Source: JBBQZO01 sp038207625
GTDB lineage: Bacteria; Pseudomonadota; Gammaproteobacteria; Burkholderiales; Burkholderiaceae_D
Reading direction: 5' to 3'
DNA: 30,796 nucleotides
Assembly: GCA_038207625.1 (NCBI GenBank)
Contig: JBBQZO010000049.1
Span: forward strand, 1 to 30,796
In this document: positions 6,943-15,455 of the stretch, piece by piece
How the letters are laid out: each line of letters opens with the position of its first letter
Numbering within the stretch: position 1 is the first letter of the stretch
Position numbers and translations under genes: made by a program
The notes under the pieces: model-generated
What the model was told of the DNA's origin: nothing
The model's database searches: none
Seen by the model: the letters and a program-made list of their open reading frames with translations, nothing else

Positions 6943-8354
6943 CCGACCATCAGTGCCAGCATTGGCAGCTGGCTGCGCAGCGCGGCGCGGCGCCGGCCGA
7001 ACTGGCGCAGCGCCGTCACGTGCGCCAGATAGACGGCGGCCACGTGGCCGGCCACAATGGCAAACAGCGACAGATACCACACCATGCGCGCGTCGACCAC
7101 ACCGAGGCGCACGAAATACAGGCGCGTGCCGAACAGGTTCCAGCCCAGTCCGAACGGGTCGGACGCCAGCGGGATCAGGTATTGCGCGGCCATCACCAGA
7201 AACGACAGGTAGTGCGCGAAGTGGTAGGCGATCGCGATCGGGATCAGCGTCAGCACAAACATGCCGGCCACGCGCTGGGTCGAAATGACGGGTCCGGCGC
7301 GCCGCCCGGCCGTGCCGGCGCCGCGCGCGATCAGCCGGCAGCAGCCGAGAAAAATCAGCAGAAACAGCGCCGGCAGCAGCAGCAGCGCCAGCGTCTTGAC
7401 GCCGGCCACCGCGTACGGCAGCGCCATCGCGTCCGGCCATTGCGCCGATAGCCAGGCCAGCAAATCGAACCACGGCTGCGTTTCGATCAAGCCGTCGAAG
7501 CTGACCGAGGCCAGCATCACGATCACCAGCACGATGCGCGACACCTCGACCGGCGTCTCCGCCAGCAAACCCACAGCGAACGGGCGCAAGCGCCAGTGGG
7601 TGTTATGCACCTGGTTCGGGGCGAAGCGCGCCAGCAGGCTGAACACGATGGCGAACACTTCGCCCCGGTGCAGCCAGACGGTGCGTCCGAACAGCGCCAT
7701 GCCCAGCCAGCTAAGCGCCGAATACAGCAGCATCGCCCAGGCCAGCTTGGCGGGTTGCTCGCCGCCGTCCCACACCAGCTCCATCCAGATGAACAGCAGG
7801 TACAGCACCACCGCCGGCCACACCCCGGCGCCTTCCGGATAGTGGCGTCGGCGCGGGCGCGCGGGGCCGCCGCGCAGCCGGTGCAGCAGCAGCGCGCCCC
7901 AGCGGTAGGCGCTGTCGAGCGGATTGAGCTGGGCCCACACGTCGCCCAGCAGCGCCGACAGATACGCCATGCCGACCCACCAGATCGCCCACACCATGGC
8001 CGGCGCGATGTTCTTGACGGGATTTTGCACGCCGAACAGCCCGGCCAAAATCACCAGCACATACACGGCCAGTACCAGCACGCGCAAGACCTTGCGCAGC
8101 AACGGCGCGGTCAACACCCGGCCCAGCGTGGTGTGGGTCATGTCGATGCCGCGCACGGTTTTCCCCACGCGCGCGCGGCGCAACGCCAGGATCACGAACG
8201 ACAGCAGCACCGTCAGGCCGGCGCCGGTCAGATATAGCCAAAGCGGTAGCGGCAGGTCGTAGCGCTGGCCGAAACCGTGCGCCAGCGCGGCCCCCGGGGA
8301 CAAGGCCAGCAGTGCGGCGATGCGGGCCGATGGCGCGGCCAGCCGGGACGTCAT
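6891..8354 (-). CDS. Polytopic integral membrane protein, related to proteins annotated 'fenitrothion hydrolase' (name doubtful as function)
   Basis: 487 residues with a cleavable or first membrane segment ending in GAALAHGFGQRYDLPLPLWL and about ten further hydrophobic segments across the length. It is basic in loops (RRARVGKTVRG, RLRGGPARPRRRHY) and has a conserved-looking NPLDSAYRWG stretch. The AHGFGxRYDLPLPLWLY start is, from memory, shared with proteins labelled fenitrothion hydrolase in betaproteobacteria. No hydrolase motif is visible, so I would not transfer that activity. Its ATG overlaps the stop of the cupredoxin-like gene as ATGA, so the two are co-transcribed and translationally coupled. 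A role together with that metal-binding-type protein is inferred. Confidence 0.7.
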   Translation of the reverse strand: MTSRLAAPSARIAALLALSPGAALAHGFGQRYDLPLPLWLYLTGAGLTVLLSFVILALRRARVGKTVRGIDMTHTTLGRVLTAPLLRKVLRVLVLAVYVLVILAGLFGVQNPVKNIAPAMVWAIWWVGMAYLSALLGDVWAQLNPLDSAYRWGALLLHRLRGGPARPRRRHYPEGAGVWPAVVLYLLFIWMELVWDGGEQPAKLAWAMLLYSALSWLGMALFGRTVWLHRGEVFAIVFSLLARFAPNQVHNTHWRLRPFAVGLLAETPVEVSRIVLVIVMLASVSFDGLIETQPWFDLLAWLSAQWPDAMALPYAVAGVKTLALLLLPALFLLIFLGCCRLIARGAGTAGRRAGPVISTQRVAGMFVLTLIPIAIAYHFAHYLSFLVMAAQYLIPLASDPFGLGWNLFGTRLYFVRLGVVDARMVWYLSLFAIVAGHVAAVYLAHVTALRQFGRRRAALRSQLPMLALMVGYTMVSLWILAQPIVNG

Positions 8355-8749
8355 GGCGGCAGCACTTCGAGATACAGCAGCGTCACTTCATGCTGATGGC
8401 TGGGCTTGGCGCCAAAGCCGTGCGCGGACAGCGGAAAACGGCCTTGCATGCGCGCCGTCAACGCCAACGTCTGCGGCGCCGACGCGTCCGGTTTGACGGT
8501 GATCGGCAGGTCGTAGCCGTGCAGGTGCAAGTGGGCGATTTCATCGCTGTGCCAGACGATGGTCACATTGTCTCCCTGCTGCACGCGCAGCGTCGGGGGG
8601 CTCTTGCCGATGTGGCGCGCGGCGATGGCGAGTTCAAAACGGCGTTCGGCGGCCCGCGCCGGCGCACTGGCCAGCAGGCCGATCAGCAGGCCAATGACGA
8701 CGTGGCGCGAGGCGGGCCAACTGGCGTGCGTGCGGTGCTGTGTGCGCAT
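8351..8749 (-). CDS. Exported cupredoxin-like protein
   Basis: 132 residues. After a basic start, residues 19-33 (VVIGLLIGLLASAPARAAE) form a signal peptide. The mature part has cupredoxin features: LRVQQGDNVTIVWHSDEIAH, the His-rich turn HLHLHGYD, and a C-terminal strand region with HGFGAKPSHQHEVTLLYLEV. The several histidines fit type 1 or open copper sites, but the usual late Cys ligand is absent. It is therefore more likely a copper-binding or carrier-type cupredoxin than a blue electron-transfer protein. It is the first gene of a two-gene minus-strand unit, with its stop overlapping the start of the membrane protein. The start is the only ATG ahead of the signal peptide; its ribosome-binding site is weak. 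Confidence 0.7.
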   Translation of the reverse strand: MRTQHRTHASWPASRHVVIGLLIGLLASAPARAAERRFELAIAARHIGKSPPTLRVQQGDNVTIVWHSDEIAHLHLHGYDLPITVKPDASAPQTLALTARMQGRFPLSAHGFGAKPSHQHEVTLLYLEVLPP

Positions 8750-8823
8750 GGCGTCGACCTGGAATGGGCTGAAAATTCAATGACGTAGCCGCACAACAAA
8801 CCTGCGCGGGGCTTGAGCAATGT

Positions 8824-8852
8824 GTTTGCAATATTACACCATTGCGCGCATA
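8824..8852 (+). promoter_or_regulatory. Candidate promoter of the beta-propeller gene
   Basis: TTGCAA (8824-8829), a 17-bp spacer and CATAGT (8847-8852), each four of six to consensus, lie 72 bp ahead of the ATG at 8925 in the divergent region. An inverted repeat GCAAT/ATTGC (8826-8830, 8839-8843) sits inside it and could be an operator. Confidence 0.3.
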
Positions 8853-8924
8853 GTCCAACGCACCGAGGACCTTGGTGCCAGCGGTCTTCGTCCTCTCGTC
8901 TAACCCGATAAGGAGTTGTCGACT

Positions 8925-10106
8925 ATGAAGAATCTTAACCGTTTCTTGTTGCTGCTGGTCTGCGCCAGCGCCTGTCTGACGCCGGCCCAGGCCGTCATTC
9001 TGGCGATGGTCAATTACGAAACCAAATCGCCCGATTCGCTCAAGTCGCTGAAAAACCCGGTCGCGGTGGGCGCGCGCAAGGAAGGCATTGCGATCATCGA
9101 CGTCGATCCCAAGTCGAAGAACTTTGGCGTGATCATCAAGGACATGGCGCTGCCGCCCGACCTGGTGGCGCACCATATTTTCTACAATCACGACATGAGC
9201 AAAGCGTACATCACCGCGCTGGGCAAACCCGAGCTGCGCGTGATGGACATGAAGAAGAAGGACTTTCCGATCAGCGTGGTGGCCGTGCCGACCTGCAGCG
9301 TGGGCGAGGACGTGGTGTTTTCGGACGATCACAAGCACTGGTACCTCAGTTGCATGGGCTCGCAAAGCATGGTGGTGGGCGACGCCAGGACCGACCAGCC
9401 GACCAGCACCGTCAAGCTGGCCGCGCCGTATCCGCACGGGCTGGCGATCCACAACGGCATCGACCGCATCCTGCTCACCAGCACCGTGCGCGCGAGCGAC
9501 CTGGGCGACGCCGGGGAGGTCATCAGTGCCGTCGAGGCCAGCACGGGCAAGTTGCTAAAGACCTACAAGCTGTCGAAAAAAGCGTCGCCGTCGGGCGAAG
9601 CGCCGGTCGAGGTGCTGTTTGTGCCAGGCAGTAATCCACCGGTGGCCTACGTGACCAATATGTTCGGCGGCACCTTGTGGAGCGCCGCCTGGAACACGAG
9701 TACGCACGATTTCGACCTGGCCCAGGTGCACGACTTCGCGCCTGACGGCGCCGGCGTGCCGCTGGAAATTTACTTCAACCGGGCCGCCACGCGCATGTAC
9801 GTGACCACCGCCAAGCCGGGCCAGTTGCACATCTTCGACATCGGCACCAAGCTCACCGAGCCCAAGCTGCTCAAGTCGATTCCGGCGGCCGAAGGGGCGC
9901 ATCACGTGGCGTTCACCAAGGACGGCCAGTATGCGTTCGTGCAAAACACGCTGCTGAACCTGCCGGGCATGAGTGACGGCGCCATCACGGTCATCGACTT
10001 GAAGACGCAAAGCGTCGTCAGCAGTGTCGACACGCTCAAGAATAAGGGCTTTAACCCGAACAGTATCGTGCTGCTGCCGCAGTGGAATGCGCCGATGGGG
10101 CATTGA
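8925..10106 (+). CDS. Secreted YncE-like seven-bladed beta-propeller protein
   Basis: 393 residues from the ATG at 8925, chosen over the in-frame TTG nine bases upstream because AGGAG (8911-8915) is then 9 nt away. A Sec signal peptide ends near TPAQA (about residue 22). The mature chain has repeated YVTN/YncE-type blades: GIAIIDVDPKSKNFGVI, MSKAYITALGKPELRVMDMK, VAYVTNMFGGTLWSA, RMYVTTAKPGQLHIFDI, HVAFTKDGQYAFVQNT and DGAITVIDLKTQSVV. Such propellers act as periplasmic scaffolds or accompany redox and metal proteins; no catalytic residues are predictable. It is divergent from the cupredoxin/membrane-protein pair with a 175-bp shared control region, suggesting a common process. Confidence 0.8.
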   Translation: MKNLNRFLLLLVCASACLTPAQAVILAMVNYETKSPDSLKSLKNPVAVGARKEGIAIIDVDPKSKNFGVIIKDMALPPDLVAHHIFYNHDMSKAYITALGKPELRVMDMKKKDFPISVVAVPTCSVGEDVVFSDDHKHWYLSCMGSQSMVVGDARTDQPTSTVKLAAPYPHGLAIHNGIDRILLTSTVRASDLGDAGEVISAVEASTGKLLKTYKLSKKASPSGEAPVEVLFVPGSNPPVAYVTNMFGGTLWSAAWNTSTHDFDLAQVHDFAPDGAGVPLEIYFNRAATRMYVTTAKPGQLHIFDIGTKLTEPKLLKSIPAAEGAHHVAFTKDGQYAFVQNTLLNLPGMSDGAITVIDLKTQSVVSSVDTLKNKGFNPNSIVLLPQWNAPMGH

Positions 10107-10336
10107 ACTGCCTGGCATCGCGCGGCGCGGGCTAGCAGCAAGCATGACGGCGAGCACGGGGAGCTCGGGTCGCGTCCCTGTTTCCAGGCAATTGTTGTTC
10201 GCCGACACAATCCGCGCCGCGCGAGCGACACGTCGTCAGCGCTGAAGAACGGCGAAGCGGCGCGATCGCCGCGATCGTGGCGCAGGCCGAACATCGGCTG
10301 AACTGTCACATCGATTCACTATGCTGAGGGGAAATC

Positions 10337-11260
10337 ATGCAAGTCGATAATGCGCAATCTGTCATCATCTCGGCTGGCTCGTACGACATCGCCACGTTCA
10401 GCTACGTCTACGATGTCAATAACACGGTCATTGCGCAGCGCGGTGTTCGTGGCTCCGCAGGGCTGGCCACCTGGGGGATGTCCGGCTGCCACGGTGTGGC
10501 GGTTTTTGGCGGCCATACCAACCAGACGCAAGTGGACTGGGTGGCGATGTTCCACGCCTCGGGAGGCCTGACCAGCGATCGCCTGGACGAATTTCTCGCG
10601 CACGTGGCTAGACAAATACCCCAGCCGGGCGGCAATTTCGAGTGGGTTGTTGTACTCTCGCAAGGCGATGAAAGCGCGCAAACTTCTTCTTGGACGGGAA
10701 CGGGAGCGCATGCTGCGAACTGTACGCTTTTCAATGTGCAAGCTACCCATGTGCACATCATCAACGGTCCCGCACCGGGCGGATCGCACGATGCGTTCGC
10801 CGTCGATTTCGCCGGACATTGGGGTGCGCTGGGCGGCAACATCGTCAGCGCGCCGCCATGGTCCGTCGCGCCACGACACGCCGGCGTGGTCCGGATCGGC
10901 AATCCGCCGAAGAAAAGCGGATGCTGCTGCTTCATCACCACGGCCTGTTGCCAGCACCTGGGGCTGGCCGACGATTGCGTGGAACTGGAGACGCTGCGCG
11001 CGTATCGGGACGAGGTGCTCGCCACGACCGAGCAAGGACGACGCGACATCGACCAATACTATCGGCAAGCGCCGGCCATCGTCACGCGGCTCGATGCACG
11101 GGCCGACTGCGCGCAAGTGTATGGAGCGATCTACCGCGACTATTTGCTGCCGGCGGTGCGCAGCATTCAGGCGGGCCAGCATGAGCAGGCATATCGCGTC
11201 TACAAAACCCTGGTGGCCGACTTGACCGGCTATCTGGACGGGACCGAACGAGCGGACTGA
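10337..11260 (+). CDS. Uncharacterised protein with CheD/CNF-like Cys-His features and a C-terminal CFI-box-like region
   Basis: 307 residues with no signal peptide. A good ribosome-binding site (GAGGGGAAA) precedes the ATG. The N-terminal half (1-175) is beta-rich. It contains GMSGCHGVAVFGG with Cys51 and WVAMFHASGG with His73, then a helix DRLDEFLAHVARQI and a strand FEWVVVLSQGD. A Gly-x-x-Cys then His-Gly arrangement is reminiscent of the CheD/CNF1/YfiH Cys-His deamidase fold, but this is a visual resemblance only. The C-terminal part (195-300) starts with a Cys cluster, CCCFITTACC (196-205). It continues LETLRAYRDEVLATTEQGRRD...YYRQAPAIV, which matches the CFI-box layout (CFIATAAYG then LRxFRDxxL then Y-Y-x-x-x-P). 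No operon partner is evident: the flanking genes are a propeller and uvrD. The substrate is unknown. Confidence 0.6.
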   Translation: MQVDNAQSVIISAGSYDIATFSYVYDVNNTVIAQRGVRGSAGLATWGMSGCHGVAVFGGHTNQTQVDWVAMFHASGGLTSDRLDEFLAHVARQIPQPGGNFEWVVVLSQGDESAQTSSWTGTGAHAANCTLFNVQATHVHIINGPAPGGSHDAFAVDFAGHWGALGGNIVSAPPWSVAPRHAGVVRIGNPPKKSGCCCFITTACCQHLGLADDCVELETLRAYRDEVLATTEQGRRDIDQYYRQAPAIVTRLDARADCAQVYGAIYRDYLLPAVRSIQAGQHEQAYRVYKTLVADLTGYLDGTERAD

Positions 11261-11315
11261 GCCGGAGCGAGGCGCACGCGGGCGAGGGCGCCCGTCGCGC
11301 GACCACCCCGACCGG

Positions 11316-11321
11316 TATAAT
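11316..11321 (+). promoter_or_regulatory. Consensus -10 box 6 nt before the uvrD start codon
   Basis: TATAAT (11316-11321) is a perfect -10 element. The usual start point about seven bases downstream would fall on the A of the uvrD ATG (11328). No Shine-Dalgarno sequence fits between them, so the transcript may be leaderless. The -35 region is GC-rich and unclear. Confidence 0.5.
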
Positions 11322-11327
11322 CGCGGG

Positions 11328-13649
11328 ATGCAAAAACTCTTACACAATCTCAATCCCGAACAACTGGCCGCCGTCACGCTGCCGGCCCAAAGCGCACTGA
11401 TCCTGGCCGGCGCCGGCTCCGGCAAGACGCGCGTGCTGACCACCCGCATCGCCTGGCTGATCCAGACCGGACAGGTGGCCGCCAGCGGCATCATGGCCGT
11501 CACCTTCACCAACAAGGCGGCCAAGGAAATGTTGACGCGTCTGTCTGCGATGTTGCCCGTCAGCACGCGCGGGATGTGGATAGGCACCTTCCACGGCCTG
11601 TGTAACCGTTTGCTGCGCACCCATTACCGCGACGCGGCGTTGCCGCAAACGTTCCAGATTCTCGATTCGCAAGATCAGCTGTCCGTCATCAAGCGCTTGC
11701 TGAAGACGCACAACATCGACGACGAGAAGTATCCGCCGAAGACGCTGATGTATTTCATCAACAACGCCAAGGACCAGGGCTTGCGCGCGCACGAAGTGGC
11801 CGCGCACGACCCGATCGAGCGCAAGCTGGTCGAGTTGTACGAGTTGTACGACGCCCAGTGCCAGCGCGAAGGCGTAGTCGACTTTGCCGAACTGCTGTTG
11901 CGCTCGTACGAGCTGCTGGTGCGCAACCAGCCGCTGCGCGAACATTACCAGGCGCGCTTCAAGCACATCCTGGTCGACGAGTTCCAGGACACCAATAACT
12001 TGCAATACGCCTGGTTGAAATTGCTGGCCGGGCACGGCGAGCAGCACGGCGGCGTGTTGTTCGCCGTGGGCGACGACGATCAGAGCATCTACGCTTTCCG
12101 CGGTGCCAACGTGGGCAATATGAGCGACTTCGAGCGCGAGTTCAAGGTGCAGAACCTGATCAAGCTTGAGCAGAATTACCGCTCGCACGGGCACATTCTC
12201 GACAGCGCCAACATGCTGATCTCGAACAATAGCCAGCGCCTGGGCAAGAACTTGCGCACCGATGCCGGCCACGGCGAGCAGGTACGCGTGTACGAAGCCT
12301 CGTCCGACCTGGAAGAGGCGCAGTGGATTATCGAGGAATCGAAAAGCCTGGTGGCCGAAGGCGCGCTGCGCAGCGAGATCGCGATCCTGTACCGCTCCAA
12401 CGCGCAGTCGCGCGTGATCGAGCATGCGCTGTTTGCGGCCGGTTTGCCGTATCACGTGTATGGCGGCCAGCGTTACTTCCAGCGCGCCGAGGTCAAGCAT
12501 GCGATCGCCTACCTGCAACTGATGGACAATCCACACAACGATTCGGCCTTCCTGCGCGTGGTCAATTTCCCCACGCGCGGCATCGGCATGCGCTCGATCG
12601 AGGCGCTGCAGGAAGCGTCCCAGCAGCACGGCATTTCCTTGTACGCGGCCGTGCCTTACGTGGCCGGCAAGGCCGGCTCCTCGCTGGCCGGCTTCGTCAA
12701 GCTGGTCGAGGGCGCGCGCTTCGAAACCCAGCAACTGCCGCTGCCGGAGATGGTGCGCGTGGTGCTGGATGCCAGCGGCCTGTTCCAGCACTACGAAAAA
12801 GAGAAAGAGGGCGCCGACCGTATCGAGAATCTGGAGCAGATGGTCAATGCGGCTACCCAGTTCGTCTCCGAGGAAGGCTTCGGCCAGGGCGCGCCGGCGC
12901 ATCTGGGACCGCGCGCGCAGGCGCAGGCGGGCGAGCCGCTGGTGATGAATGATGGCACCGAGATTTTAGATGCCGACGCGCCGCTGCCGGCGGTGATGTC
13001 GCCGCTGTCGGCCTTCCTGTCGCACGCGTCGCTGGAGGCGGGCGACGCCCAGGCGCAGGCCGGCCAGGACGCGCTGCAACTGATGACGGTGCATTCGGCC
13101 AAGGGTCTGGAATTTGACGCGGTGTTCATCACCGGTCTGGAAGAGGGCCTGTTTCCGCACGAGAGCAGCTCGAAAGAGCACGCCGGGGTGGATGAGGAGC
13201 GTCGCCTGATGTACGTGGCGATCACGCGCGCGCGCAAGCGCCTGTACATGAGCTTTACCCAGCAGCGAATGCTGCACGGCCAGACCCGCTACAACATGAA
13301 GTCGCGCTTTTTCGACGAGCTGCCCGAGGACGCGCTCAAGTGGCTGTCGCCGCGCGTGCAGTCGCACTGGTTCGGCAACAAGAAATCGGCCTGGGATGAA
13401 AAGCCGCTGAACGGCGGCTCGGCCATGCACGGCGGCTCGGACAACAAGATCGCCCAGCAGATCGCGCAGAAGGCCAGCGCTCCCGGCTGGCGCATCGGCG
13501 AGTCGGTGTTCCACGCCAAGTTCGGTGAAGGGGTGATCGTCAACATCGAAGGCAGCGGCGCCACCGGGCGCGCCCAGATCAATTTCGGGCACGCCGGCAT
13601 GAAGGTGCTCGACCTGTCGGTGGCCAAGCTCGACCGGCTGGGGCGCTAG
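11328..13649 (+). CDS. uvrD: ATP-dependent 3'-5' DNA helicase UvrD/PcrA
   Basis: Superfamily 1A helicase for nucleotide excision and mismatch repair and for clearing stalled forks; 773 residues, slightly above the 720 of E. coli UvrD. Motifs in order: Q motif region LNPEQLAAV (8-16), Walker A AGAGSGKT (27-34), motif Ia VTFTNKAAKEM, motif Ib IGTFHGLC, Walker B VDEFQDTN (D217, E218), motif III VGDDDQSIYAFRGA, motif IV EQNYRS, motif V MTVHSAKGLEFDAVFITGLEEGLFPH, motif VI EERRLMYVAITRARK. An insert rich in Ala/Gly (about 520-575) precedes motif V. The C-terminal region after GWRIGESVFHAKFGEGVIV is the Tudor-like tail known to contact RNA polymerase in this family. It may be leaderless. Its stop is one base from the stop of the convergent BPSS1780 gene. 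Confidence 0.96.
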   Translation: MQKLLHNLNPEQLAAVTLPAQSALILAGAGSGKTRVLTTRIAWLIQTGQVAASGIMAVTFTNKAAKEMLTRLSAMLPVSTRGMWIGTFHGLCNRLLRTHYRDAALPQTFQILDSQDQLSVIKRLLKTHNIDDEKYPPKTLMYFINNAKDQGLRAHEVAAHDPIERKLVELYELYDAQCQREGVVDFAELLLRSYELLVRNQPLREHYQARFKHILVDEFQDTNNLQYAWLKLLAGHGEQHGGVLFAVGDDDQSIYAFRGANVGNMSDFEREFKVQNLIKLEQNYRSHGHILDSANMLISNNSQRLGKNLRTDAGHGEQVRVYEASSDLEEAQWIIEESKSLVAEGALRSEIAILYRSNAQSRVIEHALFAAGLPYHVYGGQRYFQRAEVKHAIAYLQLMDNPHNDSAFLRVVNFPTRGIGMRSIEALQEASQQHGISLYAAVPYVAGKAGSSLAGFVKLVEGARFETQQLPLPEMVRVVLDASGLFQHYEKEKEGADRIENLEQMVNAATQFVSEEGFGQGAPAHLGPRAQAQAGEPLVMNDGTEILDADAPLPAVMSPLSAFLSHASLEAGDAQAQAGQDALQLMTVHSAKGLEFDAVFITGLEEGLFPHESSSKEHAGVDEERRLMYVAITRARKRLYMSFTQQRMLHGQTRYNMKSRFFDELPEDALKWLSPRVQSHWFGNKKSAWDEKPLNGGSAMHGGSDNKIAQQIAQKASAPGWRIGESVFHAKFGEGVIVNIEGSGATGRAQINFGHAGMKVLDLSVAKLDRLGR

Positions 13650-13650
13650 A

Positions 13651-14442
13651 CTACAGCAGCGCGTCCTTGGGCGGCGCGTCCGGCTCGGGCGCGCCGAAGA
13701 TCTGGCGGTAGCTGGCGAAGAACGCGCATTGCACGATCAGGTAGAAGGTGAAGCCCAGCGGCATCAGCAGCAGCACCGTGGCCATCGAATTGCCGAAGAT
13801 CAGGCCGACGATCTGGGTCGACAGCACGATCACGCCGAACCACGACAGCAGGAACAGCAGGAACGGTTTGGTCGCGCCCAGCACACCGAACACGCTGTAG
13901 AAAATCGCTTTGCCCAGGCTCATCTTCTTCCAGTAGATCAGCGGCGCGCCGAAACACAGCAGCACCGAGATGGTCATGTAGATGGCGCCGGCCAGCAGCA
14001 TCGGCGCCGACAGCTGTTCGACCAGCGCCGCTTGCGCTTGCGGGTCGAGCTTGGTCTGGTCGAGCTGGCCGCTGAGCAGCTGCCAGAACGCGCCGTTGTC
14101 GATCAGCGCGGCCGCGCCGATGGCCAGCATCATCGCCACCATGTACAGCAGACCGAATTTGCACAGCGTGCCAAAGGCCGGTTTGCGAAAGCCGATCAAC
14201 AGCAGGCGCGGATGGACCAGCTTGCCGTGCGAGATGTCGCAACTGGCTTGCATGAACGACTGTGCGAATACGGGCGTGAGCAGGAAGGCGACGATCTGGC
14301 CGACCACCGGCAAGATGCCGATGCCCAGCATGAACAGCGCATAGCCAAAAAATACCGAAAACAGCGGGCCGGGTTGTTGCTTGAACAGGCCGAAGCCTTG
14401 CTTGAGCCAGTCCAGGCCTGCGCGGGCGGGGAGTTTTTCCAT
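13651..14442 (-). CDS. BPSS1780 family membrane protein
   Basis: 263 residues, polytopic, starting MEKLPARAGLDWLKQGFGLF, the recognisable N-terminus of this betaproteobacterial family. Hydrophobic segments occur at about 30-60, 105-130, 155-185 (AGAIYMTISVLLCFGAPLIYW), 195-225 and 230-250. The C-terminal tail is charged and Pro-rich (APEPDAPPKDALL). Function is unknown; the family has conserved Pro/Gly in membrane segments and no catalytic motif. Its ATG overlaps the thrB stop by one base (TGATG), so it is translated with thrB as the last gene of the DUF2782-thrB unit. The gene ends two bases from the uvrD stop with no room for a separate terminator. Confidence 0.88.
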   Translation of the reverse strand: MEKLPARAGLDWLKQGFGLFKQQPGPLFSVFFGYALFMLGIGILPVVGQIVAFLLTPVFAQSFMQASCDISHGKLVHPRLLLIGFRKPAFGTLCKFGLLYMVAMMLAIGAAALIDNGAFWQLLSGQLDQTKLDPQAQAALVEQLSAPMLLAGAIYMTISVLLCFGAPLIYWKKMSLGKAIFYSVFGVLGATKPFLLFLLSWFGVIVLSTQIVGLIFGNSMATVLLLMPLGFTFYLIVQCAFFASYRQIFGAPEPDAPPKDALL

Positions 14443-15398
14443 CAGAACAGCTGCGGCGCGACGCTGGCGATGCGCTCGCGCAGGATGCGCTCGAAGTGGG
14501 CCGGATCGTGTGGCGTGAGCATTTCGGCCGCGCGCGGCTGGTGGAAGTCGTACAGGCGCGAGAGCCAGAAACGCAGCGCCGCGCCGCGCAGCATCGGCTG
14601 CCAGGCGGCCTGCTCGACGTCACTGAACGGACGCACCGCGTGGTAGGCGTCGAGCATGGCGCGTACGCGCGCCACATCGAGCACGCCGCTGTCGACGTCG
14701 ATGCACCAGTCGTTGACGGTGACGGCCACGTCGAACAGCCAGGTGTCGCAGCCGGCGAAGTAAAAGTCGAAAAAGCCCGTCAGCTGATCGCCGTCGAACA
14801 TCACGTTGTTGCGAAACAGGTCAGCGTGGATGGCTCCCTGCGGCAGTTGGGCGTAGTCGGCGCTGGCCGCGAAAGCGTTCTGGAACAGCATTTCAGCGTC
14901 CAGCAGCGCGGCGTTGGACGCGTCGAGGAACGGCAGCACGGTCGGCGTGGTGGCGTTCCACCACGGCAGGCCGCGCAAATTGGGCTGCTGGAGCGGGAAG
15001 TCGCGCGCGGCCAGGTGCATCTTGGCCAGCATCGCGCCCACGGCGGCGCAGTGCAGCGGCGCGGGCGCCATCTGCGACGCGCCGGCCAGTTTGCTAACGA
15101 TCGCGGCTGGCTTGCCGTGCAGCGCGGCCATCAGCTCGCCGCCCACGGTGGCCACCGGGGCCGGCACCAGCACGTCCCGTTCGGCCAGGTGGCGCATCAG
15201 GTTCAGGTAGAACGGCAGTTGCTCGAACGTCAGCACTTCAAAGATCGTGAGCACATACTCGCCGCTCTCGGTGCTGAGAAAGAAATTGCTGTTTTCGATG
15301 CCCGACGCGATCCCTTTGATCGCGCGCGCCGTGCCGAGGGGGAATTGCGGGAGCCACTGGGCGAGATCGTCCAGCGTGACCGAGGTAAAAACTGCCAT
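14442..15398 (-). CDS. thrB: Homoserine kinase, type II (APH-fold)
   Basis: 318 residues, the usual size for the ThrB of Pseudomonas and betaproteobacteria. It phosphorylates L-homoserine to O-phosphohomoserine with ATP in threonine synthesis. This form belongs to the aminoglycoside phosphotransferase fold, not the GHMP kinases. The N-terminus MAVFTSVTLDDLAQWLPQF and the segment GIASGIENSNFFLST are family hallmarks. The catalytic loop is IHADLFRNNVMFDG with H191, D193 and N198. The metal-binding aspartate is D211 in FFDFYFAGCD. The gene lies 57 bp downstream of the DUF2782 gene and overlaps the BPSS1780 gene. A hairpin in the 57-bp gap may tune expression of the downstream pair. Confidence 0.95.
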   Translation of the reverse strand: MAVFTSVTLDDLAQWLPQFPLGTARAIKGIASGIENSNFFLSTESGEYVLTIFEVLTFEQLPFYLNLMRHLAERDVLVPAPVATVGGELMAALHGKPAAIVSKLAGASQMAPAPLHCAAVGAMLAKMHLAARDFPLQQPNLRGLPWWNATTPTVLPFLDASNAALLDAEMLFQNAFAASADYAQLPQGAIHADLFRNNVMFDGDQLTGFFDFYFAGCDTWLFDVAVTVNDWCIDVDSGVLDVARVRAMLDAYHAVRPFSDVEQAAWQPMLRGAALRFWLSRLYDFHQPRAAEMLTPHDPAHFERILRERIASVAPQLF

Positions 15399-15433
15399 GT
15401 GAAAGCTTGGTGAGAAGTTCGGTATATAGAAGA

Positions 15434-15450
15434 GCCGCGCCAGGCGCGGC
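15434..15450 (-). terminator. GC-rich hairpin between DUF2782 gene and thrB
   Basis: GCCGCGC-CAG-GCGCGGC on the plus strand, a 7-bp perfect stem with a 3-nt loop, followed on the minus strand by TCTTCTATATACC. It sits 5 nt past the DUF2782 stop. It may attenuate read-through into thrB or end the DUF2782 transcript. Confidence 0.45.
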
Positions 15451-15455
15451 CCGGA

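Noticed and set aside
13646..13653. Terminator between uvrD and the BPSS1780 gene
   Set aside because: The stop codons are separated by one base (13650) and no hairpin is present there. Transcripts must overlap or end inside the opposite gene.
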